This document shows, one piece after another, positions 1 to 21,501 of a DNA stretch of 64,000 bases. The notes beneath the pieces are model-generated. The model made no database searches, was not told the DNA's origin, and saw only the letters and a list, made by a program, of their open reading frames with translations. Source of the DNA: Tetraselmis striata (lineage: Eukaryota > Chlorophyta > Chlorodendrophyceae > Chlorodendrales > Chlorodendraceae); contig VCJN01002036.1 in assembly GCA_006384855.1 (NCBI GenBank), positions 124,001-188,000 of the forward strand, in the 5' to 3' direction. A program made the translations under genes and the position numbers. The stretch's first letter is position 1. Every line of letters starts with the position of its first letter.

Positions 1-1
1 C

Positions 2-1862
2 CGTTTAGCCCCACCTTCTTTTCGTCAGGGGGTGTCAATGGGGGATGCTACTCCTGCTCAACTGGAGTTTATGGACGGTGAATTGGCTCGCTTCCTGGCC
101 GTTGGGGCCTGGGAGCGAGGCTACTGCGCAAAATGGGTGTCCCGGCTGTTCTTGGTTCCTAAGCCTGGAACAAACAAATGGAGGCTCATCATTGACCTTC
201 GCCCCCTGAACCGCTATTGCGAGACGCGCGATCTTTCGTTTGAGACGCTTTCGCATTTACGCAACCTGGCGCGCCCTGGGGACTACATGTTGCAGATGGA
301 CCTGCAGGACGGGTTTTACGCAGTTGGAATCGCCCCTGAGGACATGGAGTTTTTCACTGTCGATTACCGCGGCACTCCGTACCGACTGGGTGGCCTTCCC
401 ATGGGCTGGTCTCTGTCCCCCTATTACTTCTGCCAATTCACCAACGTCCTCACTAGGGCATTGCGTCGTAACCCGGCTGAAGCAGATTGCACACCTATTC
501 CCCGGCGACGATTTTGGCCTGCGCATGTTGCCCTACATGGACGATTTCCTGTTTCTAGCTCGGACTCAGGCTGATGCCATCCGGCAACGTGACTACATCG
601 AACGCCACCTCTCGGGCTTTGGTTTGCTGCGCAACCCCAACAAGGGCGTGTGGGAGCCCACCCAGAAGCTCGTGCACCTGGGGTTAGAAATTGACACATC
701 GGGGTCGCCTACTCTTCGTGCGCCCGCTGAGAAACTCGCCAGCATTGCTCGCGCGGCCAAACGCCTAATCCAACGAGCAAAACGCGATCGTCGGTGGTTG
801 CCAGCTCGCGAGTTGGCCGCTCTCGCGGGCAAATGCCAGTTTCTCTACTTGGCCATTGCCCCTGCCCGTTTCTACCTTCGTGAGCTGCATGATGTGCTCA
901 AGATGCGCGACTCTTGGTCCGGCCGCGTCAAGCTTACCCGCCAGCTCGAACGCGATCTGCAATGGTGGGTGGGTGTGCCCACCCAACACAACGGCCGTCC
1001 CATTAACCGCCCCGTCGAAACCGGATACCTACACGTCGACAGTTCGTCGTACGGCTGGGGTGCCGTTCTGAACGAGCACCGTGAACCTCGGGGTTTTTGG
1101 TACGACGATGACCGCAATGCGCACTTTACCATGAAAGAGCTCAACGCCGTCCGCTTGGCTGTTGAGTCCTTCCTCCCCATGCTCCAGAACCGCCACATCC
1201 GCTTGCACGAGGATAACCAAGCGGTTGTCGGCGTCTTCACTAACCTCACCTCTCGCTCTCCACGCCTCATGGCTGAGCTACGCAAAACGTGGTACCTCAT
1301 GGACACTCACGGCATCACCCTTTCCGTGCGCTACATCCGTTCTGCGGCGAATATCTGGGCTGACCGCCTTAGTCGCGAGGTTGATTGCGACGACTGGCAG
1401 TTCAACCCTCGTCGATTCGCCTCGCTCACTGCTAAATGGGGCGCCTGCACCATCGACCGCTTCGCGACTTCTGAAAACGCCCTCCTACCCCGCTACAACG
1501 CCCGCTGGCGGGACCCACGGTGCGAGGCCGTCGACGCCCTGCGCCTCTCCGACGCTGCATGGCGTTGCGAACGTAACTGGTGTAACCCTCCATGGAACCT
1601 CATCGGCGATCTAGTCTCCAAACTTGAGTCCAGCGGTGCCCCAGCCATTGTCATTGTGCTCTACTGGCCTGACAAAGCCTGGTACCAGCTCCTCTCGGAG
1701 ATGTGCTCCAACATGCGCTCTTGGAAGCCGCGCGACGACTTCTTCATTCCTCGCCGTACCGGCGACCGCCTTCCCGTGGGCGCACCCCGCTGGCATGTTG
1801 TCGCCTTCAACATTCCCGCCCGTGACCCCCGCCCGTGGCCTGCTGCGCCTGGCATTTTCTAG
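2..1862 (+). pseudogene. PAT-like (DIRS-order) retrotransposon pol: reverse transcriptase, RNase H, methyltransferase-like domain; 5' truncated, frameshifted
   Basis: The frame is already open at base 2, so the 5' part lies outside the window. The first frame (to about base 480) has RT motifs FLVPKPG, RLIIDLRPLNRY, MDLQDGFY and LPMGWSLSP. The catalytic box PYMDD lies in another frame that then runs to the stop at 1862, so there is a net single-base frameshift near 470-515. RNase H follows, with acidic residues in HVDSSSYGWG, TMKELNA, HEDNQAV and WADRLSR. The C-terminal part (after DRFATSENALLPRYN) carries NPPW, like the NPP(Y/W) box of adenine methyltransferases, as in the MT domain of DIRS and PAT elements. 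The stop abuts the split repeats at 1863. No recombinase is visible because only the right end is present. The frameshift makes this copy inactive unless it is a sequencing error. Confidence 0.9.
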
Positions 1863-2175
1863 TCGGCAAACCAGACGTTCCTTGTGAAATATTCTAAACT
1901 AGTTTATGTGGTTTCTCTACCTGTACGAGATAGCCCTGGCGCGGCGCCCGTAGCGCGTGTGTGCGCGCGCACGATTGCGGGGGCCGGTCAGAGCCACCAC
2001 CTGCCTTCACGGCGGACCGACCAGTCACTCTCCTTTGCTGTGGCACGCTCCATCGAGCGCACCACAGCCCAGCCAACCCTCCCTGGCTGTGGGATTGTAT
2101 GCCTGCGAATTCCTGATGTTCACAACATGTAACCATACCTGGCATTCTTCGGCAAACCAGACGTTCCTTGTGAAA
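1863..2175 (+). repeat. Right-end split direct repeats (B1-A2-B2) of the first PAT-like element
   Basis: A 27-bp direct repeat (GGCAAACCAGACG core) occurs at 1863-1889 and 2149-2175. The 259 bp between start TATTCTAAACTAGTTTATG. This is the B1-A2-B2 arrangement of PAT-like elements; A1 would lie left of the window. The TCTAAACTAGTTTATG core and the GGCAAA(A)CCAGAC repeat recur in the second element at 46832-47161, so the two are related families. Confidence 0.8.
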
Positions 2176-2934
2176 CTCTGTATCCACTGCCCTGTAGCAT
2201 ATATCTATTTTGGTGATTTCCGATATTGCCTTCTGCTGCTAGCTCATGTAATTAATATATCATTTTTTGGGATACAGGGTACGGTTTAGGGTTGTAGGGT
2301 TTTTTATCCCGCCTCGGGATGCGGGCGCCTTGTTTTAGGGCGGCGCTTCTCTTGATCTTTCAGTGTTATGATTACATGAGCTAGACGCAACATTCAAGAA
2401 ATCCACACAGAAATCCAGAATCCAGAAATCTTGATCTTTCAGTACTGCTCTGAGTTAATAGCGGCTGGTTTTTTACTCGCCTTTCTGTAATTCACACCGC
2501 CGGTACCCTGTGGGCGCAGCAGCTAACTTTACCACAGGAACCTGTTTTGGGTTTAAACCCTAACACAGGTACCTGTACCCTCTATATCTGTGGCATCGCG
2601 GCAAACCCAATACCAAGCTGCACCAGCAATAGCCATCACAAGCGACGTCCATCAGCTGCAGCGCAGCGCAGAGCCGCCCCTTAACTCGTCCGCGCGTCCC
2701 TGCGACTGTTGGCGGTTGGTTGTGTGCCTCCACACACTCTCCAACTTGGTACGAGCCGAGTGATCCCCCTTGCCCCCGCGCTGGCGTGAAGCCGCCGGTC
2801 TCCCCCCCCCCCCCCCCCTACACCCGTGGGGGCAACCACGGCCCGTTCCCCGGACCTCCCCAGCCGCTTGATACCGCCTCCCTACCGCCCGCCCGCGGCC
2901 AGGGTACTTCTGCCCCCCGGGGTGGCGCGGCGAG
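2176..2934. other. Intergenic stretch between retroelement and U2SURP homologue
   Basis: No supported gene. It holds a dispersed repeat (about 2229-2430), degenerate telomere-like TTTAGGG words near 2285, and a run of about 13 C at 2806-2818 in the presumed 5' leader of the next gene. Comparable C runs precede the start codons at 22590 and 52361. Confidence 0.6.
2229..2430. repeat. Dispersed repeat, copy 1 (related to 17751-17812 and about 51605-51830)
   Basis: The words ATTACATGAGCTAGA and GCAACATTCAAGAAATCCA near 2370-2410 recur with few changes at 17751-17812, and in reverse complement near 51660-51710. GCTGCTAGCTCATGTAA (about 2234-2250) also recurs inverted near 51806-51825. The copies are arranged like the arms of a small inverted-repeat element. 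No coding potential; the class is undetermined. Confidence 0.55.
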
Positions 2935-11648
<8,714 letters not shown>

Positions 11649-12838
11649 GCGGGGCTGTCGTCCTGCTTGTCGCTTTGCGACCATCCGCTGGCTCAACCAC
11701 GGGCTCGTCCAGTGTAACCATGAGGCCGCATCAACCATGCAATATGACAGGACGATGCCAAGAATAGGACTATGCTACGTCTTCTCGCGCCGCCAGATAT
11801 AACTTGAACTCCAATTCTCATTTGTTCGACAGCCCCATGCGACCCATAACCGTATGCATCATGAAACCAACGCAAATGATGAGGACTGGCCCACATTAGC
11901 GTGGCTCCCTCGCTGAATAACTCTGCACGACTCCGAGCGCCAAAATGCACCATGATTATTCTACGTGGCCTTTCGCTTAAAAAACATATCCATTGTCGCT
12001 ACCCAGCCTCGAGGCTTTGACAATATGAGTATCTTTGAGGCTATTTGTTATGCTGGGCGACCGCCGCGACTGTTACAGATCGTGTTGATATTGAAAGGCA
12101 GGGGTAGCACATGCAGCACAGCCAGCACAGGCAGCTTTCGCTTCTTAGGTACCAGTGGAGTTACCAGGCGCGGCGGTCTTCTATCAGTGTAAATTAGGAT
12201 ATTGTTTGACGGACCCTCCCTACTAATATGCCACTCCGCCCATTGATGTGAAAGAGGCTGAATGGCGCCCGCACCTATCTGGGCGTTGTGGTGTGCTTCG
12301 GCTATGTCTGCTGGATTTAGATACCCGCGCAGATAGCCATACTTTAATATGTTATATGTTGGGCGATGTGTCGTATATATGTGTGTTGCGATATTTTTTA
12401 CATATTAGCCACTTGCAATGTACACCTAAGGACAAAACTATTGTTAAGGATATACGGGCTGAGATCATCAGCGACTACTCGACCGAATGCAGCACTGAAG
12501 TGATCTTGCAACCTACGGTTATCGTCATCTGTTAACATTGTCATGTATCATGTCCTGTGCCAGCAGGGAAGCTTCTGAGGTCGCGCGCGGTGTGCCAGAT
12601 CTTCGTCGAAGTCGCCGCCTCCGGTCGCGCCAAAGCCCGCGCTGATTCGTCGTTGATGGATTTTTTGGAGATAACCGTGCGTGAAAATCGCGCTGCGAGG
12701 TGACTGTATCGCACGCTTCTCCCGATCATGCTCAACAATACCTCCCCCCCCCCCCCCCCCCTGGCGGTACGAGTAAATGTGCCGGTCTAGGTGTTTTTTT
12801 TTCTTTGTTCGATCCTATGGGGCTGCTGGCAGTCGCCG
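11649..12838. other. Convergent intergenic region
   Basis: Lies between the 3' ends of the U2SURP homologue (+) and the coiled-coil gene (-). Base composition is lower in GC than the flanking exons and short ORFs show no family features. A C run sits at about 12747-12763. Nothing else recognised. Confidence 0.6.
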
Positions 12839-15800
12839 TCATTGGCGTCCGCCCGATATGGTACCACTGAGCACCGTCGGAGCGCCCGCACCACGGGGCG
12901 CGACATTGAGCGACGCGCTGCGTGTAGTGACGGTGGCTTTCCCGACGCCGCGCATCGTCGCCGGGCCCCGCGCCGGATCCCGGCCTTTGGCGATGGCGGC
13001 GCTGCCCCGCACGTTGATAGGCCCCGCCGTCGACAGCCCTCGGCCATCGCCGCGGCGGCTCCATGGCGGCGGGGGCGTCTTATGGTGTGGATCCACCAGT
13101 ACGCCGAGTTTATGCCGTGCGGCGCGCGCGGAGTCCGACACCAGCTGCGACGTGGAGTAGTTATTCTGCCCGTCGGGGCGGGCGCCCGAAGACCCTGCCA
13201 ATCGCGCGCTCGCCAAGCGCTGCAGACGCGCGCTGGTCGGCACCGACTCGCCGTGCTGGCCCTGCGAGGTCCTGTACTGGTAGCCGGATGACGAGTGCGG
13301 GCGGTGACTTTGGGCGCCGCCGGGGACAATGAGCGTCGGCGCACTGCGGTCAGCCGAAAGCAGAAAGCTGGATGAGCCGGGAGCCGGCGACAGCGCCCCC
13401 ATCGACGCCTCCTTTTGGAGGCTGTGAGCGGTCAGGCCCGGCGTGGGGCTGCTGGAGCGAGACATTGGCGGAGACACGGGGCCCCAGCCGGGGATGGGGC
13501 TGCTCGTGCGGCTGCCGAGGGCGGAGCTGCCGCAGCGCGATGCTGACGAGTGTATGCTGACGCGGTAGTACATACCGTCACGGCTGGGTGGTGGCACGTC
13601 TGGCGTCGGCGGGCGGTGCCGTTGCATGCGCTGCGCCTCAGCCAGCCGACCCGCCGGCGGCTGCTGTGCGCTGCTGCCTAGACGCCCGGGCCCGCTCCCG
13701 CCTTCCCCAAACCAGTCGCGGTCCTCCTGAGAGACAATCGAATCGGCAGAAATTCGTGAATTCCATTCCGTTTACGTTTGGACGTAGAGGCGCTATATGC
13801 GAATGTGTGTGACAGGTATTTGCCACGATACAAGATAAGACTATACTTGTAACCCAAACAAACCTTATTTAGCACATAATAATACAACTTAGTATCATCG
13901 ACATCGTATGTCCTGTTCACCTCGTAAAACTCGACGTCCAACTCGTTCAGCAGCGTCTCGGCACTGAGCTCCGACACATCGTCATCGCTGTCGCTGAGCA
14001 ATCCCGCGCCAGAGTCCGTCGGGTAATGCGACAGTCTCGATTCCGCCACCGAAACCTCCCGGCTGCGTTCCATCTCCTGGATGCGCGCGTGCAGCGCGTG
14101 CACCTCGCTGTCGCGCAGCCGCGCCTCCAGCCGCCCCTTTGCAGCCGCCAATTCGCGCACCTCCTGCTGCAGATCCGAAACCGCGCGCGTTGCCTTGGCC
14201 GCCCTCGCGTCCGCCTCGCCACGCATGCTCTGAGCCTGCCCGCCGCCGCAGCGATACCGACATCGGTCGACATGGTGTTAGTTTTACAATTCCGACGATT
14301 ATTCCCATCACGAGACGAGCCGAATCCTCAATAACAATAACCGCAAACAACAATATGTCACAGCACAGCACTCGAACACGCTGTCGAGGGCGCACCGTCT
14401 GCACAGTGCGACGCAGCTCCGCGTTGACGTTCTGCAACACCTTGACCCTCGCCTGCGCGTCGCCCAGTTCCGCCCGCACCGCCCCCAACTCTCCCGCAAG
14501 ATCGCCAAACTGCGCCATGCTGCTGCTCGTCGCCTCGCTCTCCAGCTGCTCGATGCGCTCGCCCTTGGACTTTGCCGCGCGGCGCGCCTTCTCCAGCTCC
14601 TGCCCGATGCGCATGGCGCGGTCCTGCAGGCCGAGGCACACCTCTGTAGGCCGCGAGGTATTCCCCCACTGCACTCCATCCGCCGGGATCGCGTCCACAC
14701 AGTATGAGTGGCCTCCCACCGTACCTCCAGAAACGCAATCTTCTGCCGCGCCTCCCGCATCTGTTCTCTCAGCAGGTCGCCGTTTTCCTAGGGGCGCACC
14801 GGCGCGGGAACAGATGCATGCGCATAAGCAATGTTGAACATTCCCCCAGTGGCGCAAACCATCAATTCCATCAATGGTCAATGGTGGAGCAGCCCAATGC
14901 ATACTGAGCCAAGGCGACCTCATCCCCGTGATGTCTAATACCAGCCGTGGCACTGGGTGCGCTTGTCGTCAGACTAATGATATCACACGACATTCAATTA
15001 TATGCAACACTTGGCCTTAATAAGAAGGCGACACGCGACGGGCCTAGCCGACCGTATGCGGCTTCATGAAGCCCGGGCGTGAGACAGCATACTACGCGGC
15101 ACCGCCTTAATTATTGATGTTAAGAACTTCAAATTTCAAATGCAAATGCAAAGCTTTGCGGTCGGTGGGGCTGGGCATATCAGTTCACCGAATAGGGGCG
15201 TGCTGTCGCATCAGATTATCCTTTTTGACCCGTAAACATGTGTTAGGTCCACACATAGTCATTGTCCCCCCCCCCCCCCCCCCCCCCCATGCCGAATACA
15301 GCAAAATACTATAAAGCTGTTGAAATACACTAGAAATACAGCACGGCATTCGCTACGCGATGCGGCGAGATAACTCATCATGGTTCGGAATTCAGAATTG
15401 GGTCATACGGTATGGCTACCAAACACTAAAGTGGGGCAATGGTGCAACCGATTCGATCCATAAGCGGTTGCATGGTCACGCGGTACTCTTCCCATGCTCG
15501 TATATTGCCTCATTACATGGAATGTGTCTTCGATGTAGCCCCCCCCTGACCGGCGTTAAACCACGGGCAAACGGGGAAAGGGGCCTGAGGTCTTGTGCGA
15601 CTCTGCGCCTCACCTGGGCGGTTCTCAGCTTGAGCGCCTGCGAGTCCAGGCCCATGCTGAGGTCCGCGAGCACGCGCTGGGTGCGCTCTTCCGCCCGGCT
15701 TCCCCCGGGGCGCTCCCCGCCCGACCCGCCCGGCAGCCAGCCCATCTGCTTCATGCGCCGCCAGAGCTGGCTCAGCGCGCGGCCCTCCGCGCTGCTGCTG

Positions 15801-17091
15801 AGCGCCGAGTTGGCCGACGTGGGGCGCTCCTGGCGCGCGATGGGTGAGCTGGTGGTGATGAGCCCCTGCAGCCGCGCGCCCAGCGAGCCCTCGAGGTCCT
15901 CCGACAGCAGCGACGTCACGCCCTCCCCCGCGGGCGCGTTCTTCCCTGTTCGCAGCTCCCGCGCCATCGCGTCCAGGCCGGCCACCAGCGCGGGCAGCGC
16001 CCCCCGCCCGCCCAGCTCCCGTGACAGCTGCCCCACAAAGTCGGCGTCGCTCAGCGCGGCCAGCAGGGAGCCGACGCGCAGGCGGGGCGCGGATGTCGCG
16101 CCGGCCTGCGCGCTGCCACCAGCACTGCCCACACGCAGCGGAACGCCCACGCACTTGGCCAGCTCCGCCTCCAGCTCGTCCTGCGAGGCGCAGCTGGGCA
16201 GCGCGTCCATGCCAGCCATTGTGGGTATGGACACCCACGGCATCGCCGCCGGTGCAGACGCTTCTTCCGCAAGGGAGCCCGCCCGCTCCGGGTGGCTGCA
16301 AGCCGCCACACACAGTGGGATGCCCTCAGCCACATTGCCACCTTTCCAGCCAATGATTGCGCACCGCCACGCTGCAGGCTGAAGATGGACGGCCACGTGG
16401 ATTGATTCATGCAGCAAAGCATTGCCAGCCGTGATGCCATTTAATCATCAACACGGCCATGTACTCTCTCCCTCCCGCTCCCTCTCACTCTATTCGCGCC
16501 TGCGCGCGCTCTCTCCCTCCCTCCCTCTGCGCCATCCGGCCTGCGCGCACCTCCAGCTCGCCTCCACGCTGAGCCCCTGCTTCACCTTGCCGCTTGAGCC
16601 CTGCACGGACAAACACAGTGAGCGGCATGTGTGCGCACGTGATGGGACAGTTGGTTTACATTGGCGAGTGTCGCGCGACAAGGCATGGGCTGGGGTGCGG
16701 GTTCTGTCGCTGTTTCCGCCGTTGGAGTCGATCAGTCCGCAAGCAGGAGGGGGGGGGGGGGGGGGGCTACGTGCGACACCTGCTGCTGCTCCATCAGACG
16801 CATGGTCGGCAGGCTGCGCTCTGGGGCCAGTAACGGTTTCTGGCTGTCCTGCATCGGCACGTACTCGACGCGCTCACCGGTGTACGCGAACACGGCCGCG
16901 CCGTCGGTGTAGTCGCGGGTAGTCGGGGCGGGCGGCCCCGGCATGCCGCGCCCGCCCGCTCGATGACGCTGCTGCGGCGCGGCCGCCTCCTCCCCCGTGC
17001 CGCTGCCGCTGGAGCGCCTGCTGCGAAGCCGACTGGACAGGGCTCGGGAAAAGGTGAGCTGGAAGTCGATCTCAGTATTCGGCTGCCGCAT
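12839..17091 (-). CDS. Coiled-coil protein of unknown function, 845 aa
   Basis: Model complement(join(12839..13726,13921..14235,14396..14623,14725..14787,15614..16295,16551..16600,16780..17091)): seven exons, all GT-AG, total 2538 nt with consistent phases. The N-terminal part (about 1-350) has low-complexity and helical stretches, including a segment around WRRMKQMGWLPGG. Residues about 349-520 are strongly heptad-like (LREQMREARQKIAFLE; AVRAELGDAQARVKVLQN; LQQEVRELAAAKGRLEARL). The last 296 residues are Ser/Pro/Arg-rich and probably disordered. The first intron starts directly before a C run (sense strand). The start at 17091 is the first ATG of an open exon; an upstream exon at 17230-17503 is possible. 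I recognise no family. Such architecture suggests a structural or scaffold role, which is inference only. Confidence 0.75.
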
Positions 17092-17229
17092 TGTGCACTG
17101 TCGTCGCGTGGGGGAACGGCAGCAAGCGGTGACGATATGTAGTCGCTATGTCGTTGCTGCGGAGAGGATATGTAGTGAACTGTCCCGTACACTCGCCCGG
17201 AAGTTGGGCCGCGCCCCGCCGGGTTATTA

Positions 17230-17503
17230 ATCGAGAACAGCCACCGCCCGGCGGGAAGGGAACTCGCGCGTGCAGAGCCGTATGCAGCAATGCGATAATG
17301 TCAGCGGGCTTCGTCGTAGGAGTCGCCACGTTGCGCTGTGACCCTCCGTAGCCGCCGCGGCGTGCACTGCTATCAGGCGCCTTTGCGGCTACCAGGACGG
17401 CGGCATCACCCGCTGGTGCTGGCGCTGGCGCGCTGGGGCTGCGATGAGGATGTCGCATAATATCTGCCTGCCAAGCAGCAGCAGCAGAAGGTCGTCTGAG
17501 CAT
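17230..17503 (-). other. Possible upstream coding exon of the coiled-coil gene
   Basis: An ATG at 17503 opens an Ala/Pro-rich frame (MLRRPSAAAAWQADIM) that includes KPADIIALLHTALHAR. It could be a 5' exon spliced to the 17091 exon, but I could not find a donor and acceptor pair that keeps phase convincingly. Listed as a candidate only. Confidence 0.25.
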
Positions 17504-20500
17504 GGCTCTACTCGGGCGCTGAGATATTTGACGATTGATATAATAAGACTACACAATATAAGGATAATAATAAGGATTTTTATAATACGAGCGGTCGCAA
17601 CTTAATATTTTAAATTAGCTTCGTGCGCATTTTGGGGCTGACGACGCCTACTGGTAGCGAGAAACTTATTACCCATTCATATCTGATCCGGTCGGTAGTA
17701 CATAATCAGGGTTGTGCACGACCATAAAAATACTTACATGGTGTATGTGTGATTACATGTGCTAGATGCAACATTCAAGAAATCCATACAGAAATCCAGA
17801 AGGAATCCAGCATCACTGGTATATAACATGGTATATACATGGTACCGCCAATATATGCACGACCACATCGATACGGTAACCCATCATCATATTTCGACTA
17901 TTTCCGAAAACCCGGTGTTGAGAGATGATCGGGATTGTTGTATTTCGACTGCTTGGGGCCCGTCAACCACTGCAACCCAAGGCAACAAAACGAGAGCTGG
18001 TTCTCCAAGCAGCTGAAGTCTATCACAGCCTCGAGTCGGTTTACTTCAAGTCACATGTGGTTGAGGACTGCAGATGGAGCTGTTATGGGCAAAGGTGCAG
18101 GATCTGCAACAAGCCAGCAAGGTCAACTCCAATCGGCTGTCGTCCCATGATCATGCATGAGAATCGGCTAAGCGAAGCGACGAAAGAACTAGAGAACATG
18201 CATCCCCAGGTCGGCGCCCGCGGGGAGAGCTATATGAGGATATTATTTATGCCTAGTCGCAGGTAGTGGGATTTTATTACCGCTACAACGCGCATTGTCC
18301 CAATGTCCTAAATGTGGTTTTTATTGATTGGTAATTCATTACAAGTAGCACAACGTATCCATAGCGTCATATTATGTATTCTGAATAACCATATTGCAAA
18401 TGCTGGCAGTCAATGATACTTTGCCCCGCCTGCGCTGGTAGTTTGCCGACCTGATTAAATGCGTGTATCTAACTATCGCCCAATCCATCAGCCATGCATT
18501 TGCTGCAACACTTGTCACTTGCAGCCATAGCAACGACTAGTGCTACGACCCCCCCCCCCTAACCCCCCCCTTTTCCCATGTACAACTGGACATACCCCAA
18601 CTGCCTCTGTTAGTATGGGCTTAGTTGTGGGGCAAGCGCTACATGGCGGGGCTTGCTTGGGTGACCAAAGTCCAGCTCAAGCAGCATGCAGTAGGGCACA
18701 CATTTGGGGGGGGGGGGGGGCAAAGCAAGCTGTCCGATCCCTCTTATAAAGACATGAGGCTATATAGCCACCCGACAGATGTTCTGAGACCGTGCTGCGC
18801 AATTCTCACCGAGGCAACGGCACGGCAGCATGGGCACGTGAAGATGCCCCGGCCGGGGGAAGGGGGGGGGGGGGGCTACTAGTACGGTGTTTCATCAGTG
18901 CGCAATGCCCAGAACACGCACTGCGCCTGCGCACGCACACACCAGAAAGCACTAGCCTTGGACCTGGAGGGTCAGCATGGGTTGCGGTGGCGGGGCTGGG
19001 ATCGTTCCCGCTGTGCTTCAGCGTGGCAGACGGCGGTGATGTCGGCACGCAGCGGTGTGATGAGTCGAATATATGGGCCGCGATCAACAATCGAAGTACT
19101 GTTCCTCTCCAGATAAGAATGGGGTTTGGGAATTCGATCCACATGCCCATGCGCGGCTACGTTGAGACCGTGCGCGCTTGCATGCATGTTACTCATGGTC
19201 GTACGGCTAGAGGAAAATACCGCGATAGCGCGATACACCCGATATCGCCATGCATTAGCCGTTGCCGCTAGCATGTTTCATTTAGGCAAAAACAGAGCTT
19301 CCGGCGCTAGCGCTTCAAAACTACAAATTGCGCCACTCGTGTGCATATGACGATGACGATGGCTTATTTGGGAAAAATCATGGACAAAATGCGGCTGTGA
19401 TCCCTGCACTCCAGGCGCAGGCGGGAGAGGGTTCTCGCGGCCTCCTTGCCGCATGGCAAAGGTTCTATTGTAGTGCATGGCCGCATGATCATAGCGCGCC
19501 ATGGTGAGCCCAGTGGGGCGGCAATGGCGTGCACCTTAATGCGTCGATGCTGGTGGAAATAAATTTGTGAAAGGGGGATCCGGCATGGCGGCCATGGGCA
19601 TCGCTTAATAATAAGGGGGACATGTGCCAAGTATGTGCTTGAACGGGTCCGTGCACAAGTACATACAACACACTGCCCCGCCGCGTGTGTCAGGTTTGAG
19701 ATCCACTTGGCGTAAGGTTTCACGCCACAATGTTGACCGCACGCTAGCATAGACGCATGATTTCGACTTATTATCATTTCTAAAAAATCGAAAAGCACCT
19801 AAATGGCCGCAAATGACCGTATCAAAGCGGGGGAAAGTGAGCCTTGCTCGCGTAGATATTAGTGGTATTTACACGAAAATTGTCAGACTTGCGTTCGCAA
19901 CGCACCGAGCGATACCGCGAATTTGAGAGCTGCACCACAAGGCAGCTCTGCAGCGGCGATGGTATCACGCCACATCGTGCACTGGCGCCCGCCACTATAT
20001 ATGGCCCCACCCCACTGTAAAATATCCTAGCCTCTTTGCTGACATGTTTCCTCTCCCACCCATGGCCACCCCACCATGCAACGGTCTATGCATGCGCGGC
20101 GGGACATGCGGGGCACCAACCCCCATTGTTATGGGGGTACTGGAAACGCTCAGCGTGGCGTAAGCCTGTGCGACTCGTGTAGGACACTTGTTAGGGCCAA
20201 AGGACGTGCTTACACCCTATGCTGACAAAAACTGAGCACAAATGTGCAACATTCCAGGATTTCAGTTCATAAACTCTAGATTCAGCTTCCCTACTATTCG
20301 TATGCTCGGATTCGGCGAGAAAGTGGCCTAGGACTTATGTGGATACTGTAGGTGTTGTACGGACCGCGAGCAGTCGAAGTACGTATACGAGCCGCGAGTG
20401 GTCGAAGTACTCTAGTGCCTCGGGGACTTTTGTATGTGAGGATAAATCCAACATGGTTTTGTTGTATCGTCATTCCAGGACCGGTACGGTAATTACAGGG

Positions 20501-20718
20501 TAGGGAAATTTCTGTTAAAGGTAGGTACGCGACTGTACCGGTACCGATAAGAGCGCGCTGCGGGCGGGACCTACAGAGCGCACCCGCCCACCACATCAGC
20601 CAGCTCAACTGGCAGGATATAAGCTCATACACCATCCCGCGGCCAGAGGCCCGGGTCAACTACGGGGAGGGGGGTCTACGGGCGGTAGCCGGGGCGGCGG
20701 ACTTGGGGTGTGCCGCCC
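17504..20718. other. Gene-poor region
   Basis: No ORF with recognisable features. It contains repeat copy 2 (17751-17812) and three homopolymer tracts (C near 18549-18575, G near 18705-18720 and 18861-18875). Composition is mixed, with many TATA-rich patches. Confidence 0.55.
17751..17812 (+). repeat. Dispersed repeat, copy 2
   Basis: Matches 2368-2430 closely: GATTACATG(A/T)GCTAGA, then GCAACATTCAAGAAATCCA and CAGAAATCCAGAA. The downstream sequence diverges after the CCAGAA block. Confidence 0.65.
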
Positions 20719-20975
20719 TAGCCGGCGCGGGCGTGCTTCAGGCGGCGGATGGCGGTCTCGTCGCAGTGGAGATGGTGCTCCCAGCAGTCCCGGCTGTGCA
20801 ACGAGCTGGGCATGCACAAGGTGATGTTGCACTGCACGCAGTAGCACGAGCTCCATTGCTCCTCGCCCTCGTCACGGTAGCAACGGCAGCACCTTGACTG
20901 CTTGCTGCGTCCGTTCGCGTATCGCCCGTGGTTGCCAGGGGCGTGCTGGCCGTCGGTGAAGCCAGGTAGCGCTGG
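20719..20975 (-). pseudogene. Cysteine-rich zinc-binding C-terminal fragment, transposase-like
   Basis: Read on the minus strand, an open frame contains LPGFTDGQHAPGNHGRYANG, a C-x2-C pair (RCCRCYRDEGEEQ), then CYCVQCNITLC, a further Cys and two His, and ends KHARAG before TAG at 20719-20721. The Cys/His spacing resembles the cysteine-rich domain that closes piggyBac-type DDE transposases. No DDE core could be read upstream, so this is a fragment. A cellular zinc-finger exon is the alternative. Confidence 0.35.
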
Positions 20976-21501
20976 GGCGCGATGGCGAGGCGGTGGCCGG
21001 CGGGACGGGATGGCGCCAGGTCTCCCTCCAGCCCTGGCTGGCTGCCTTGCGACTCGGCAGACATGTCAAGGTGGCAGGCAGGGGCTCGGTGGCTGGGATA
21101 GAGGCTGGGGAAGAGTTCGCAAGGATGGACGGGATCTCTGTGTGGGTGCGGGTGTCGGGAACGACATTGCCTGTAACGCGACTGCCACCCAGCGCACTCG
21201 CACTCGCATCAGCAGCAGCGGCAGGGCGGGGCGGCACGAAAGGGCCGACGGCAGTCACTTGACCTCGTGGCGCAGAGGCAGCCGAAGGAGGGGTGCGACC
21301 ATCAGTAGCTTGCTCGCGGCGGAGTGTCTGGTCGGGCTCTTGGACATCGGCCGGGGCATGGTCCCAGCGGACCCTCCATTTGCCATCACCGACGGACTCG
21401 GTAACGTTGCCGAACGGCTGAGCATGCTAGCACCGACGCTGGTCGCCACTCAGGGGTTAAAATGTGGCCTCGGCAGGCTGATACACGAGCGCCTTTGGTG
21501 A

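Noticed and set aside
20902..21501. 199-codon plus-strand ORF
   Set aside because: Gly/Arg-rich composition without motifs; it overlaps the minus-strand Cys-rich remnant and has no splice support.
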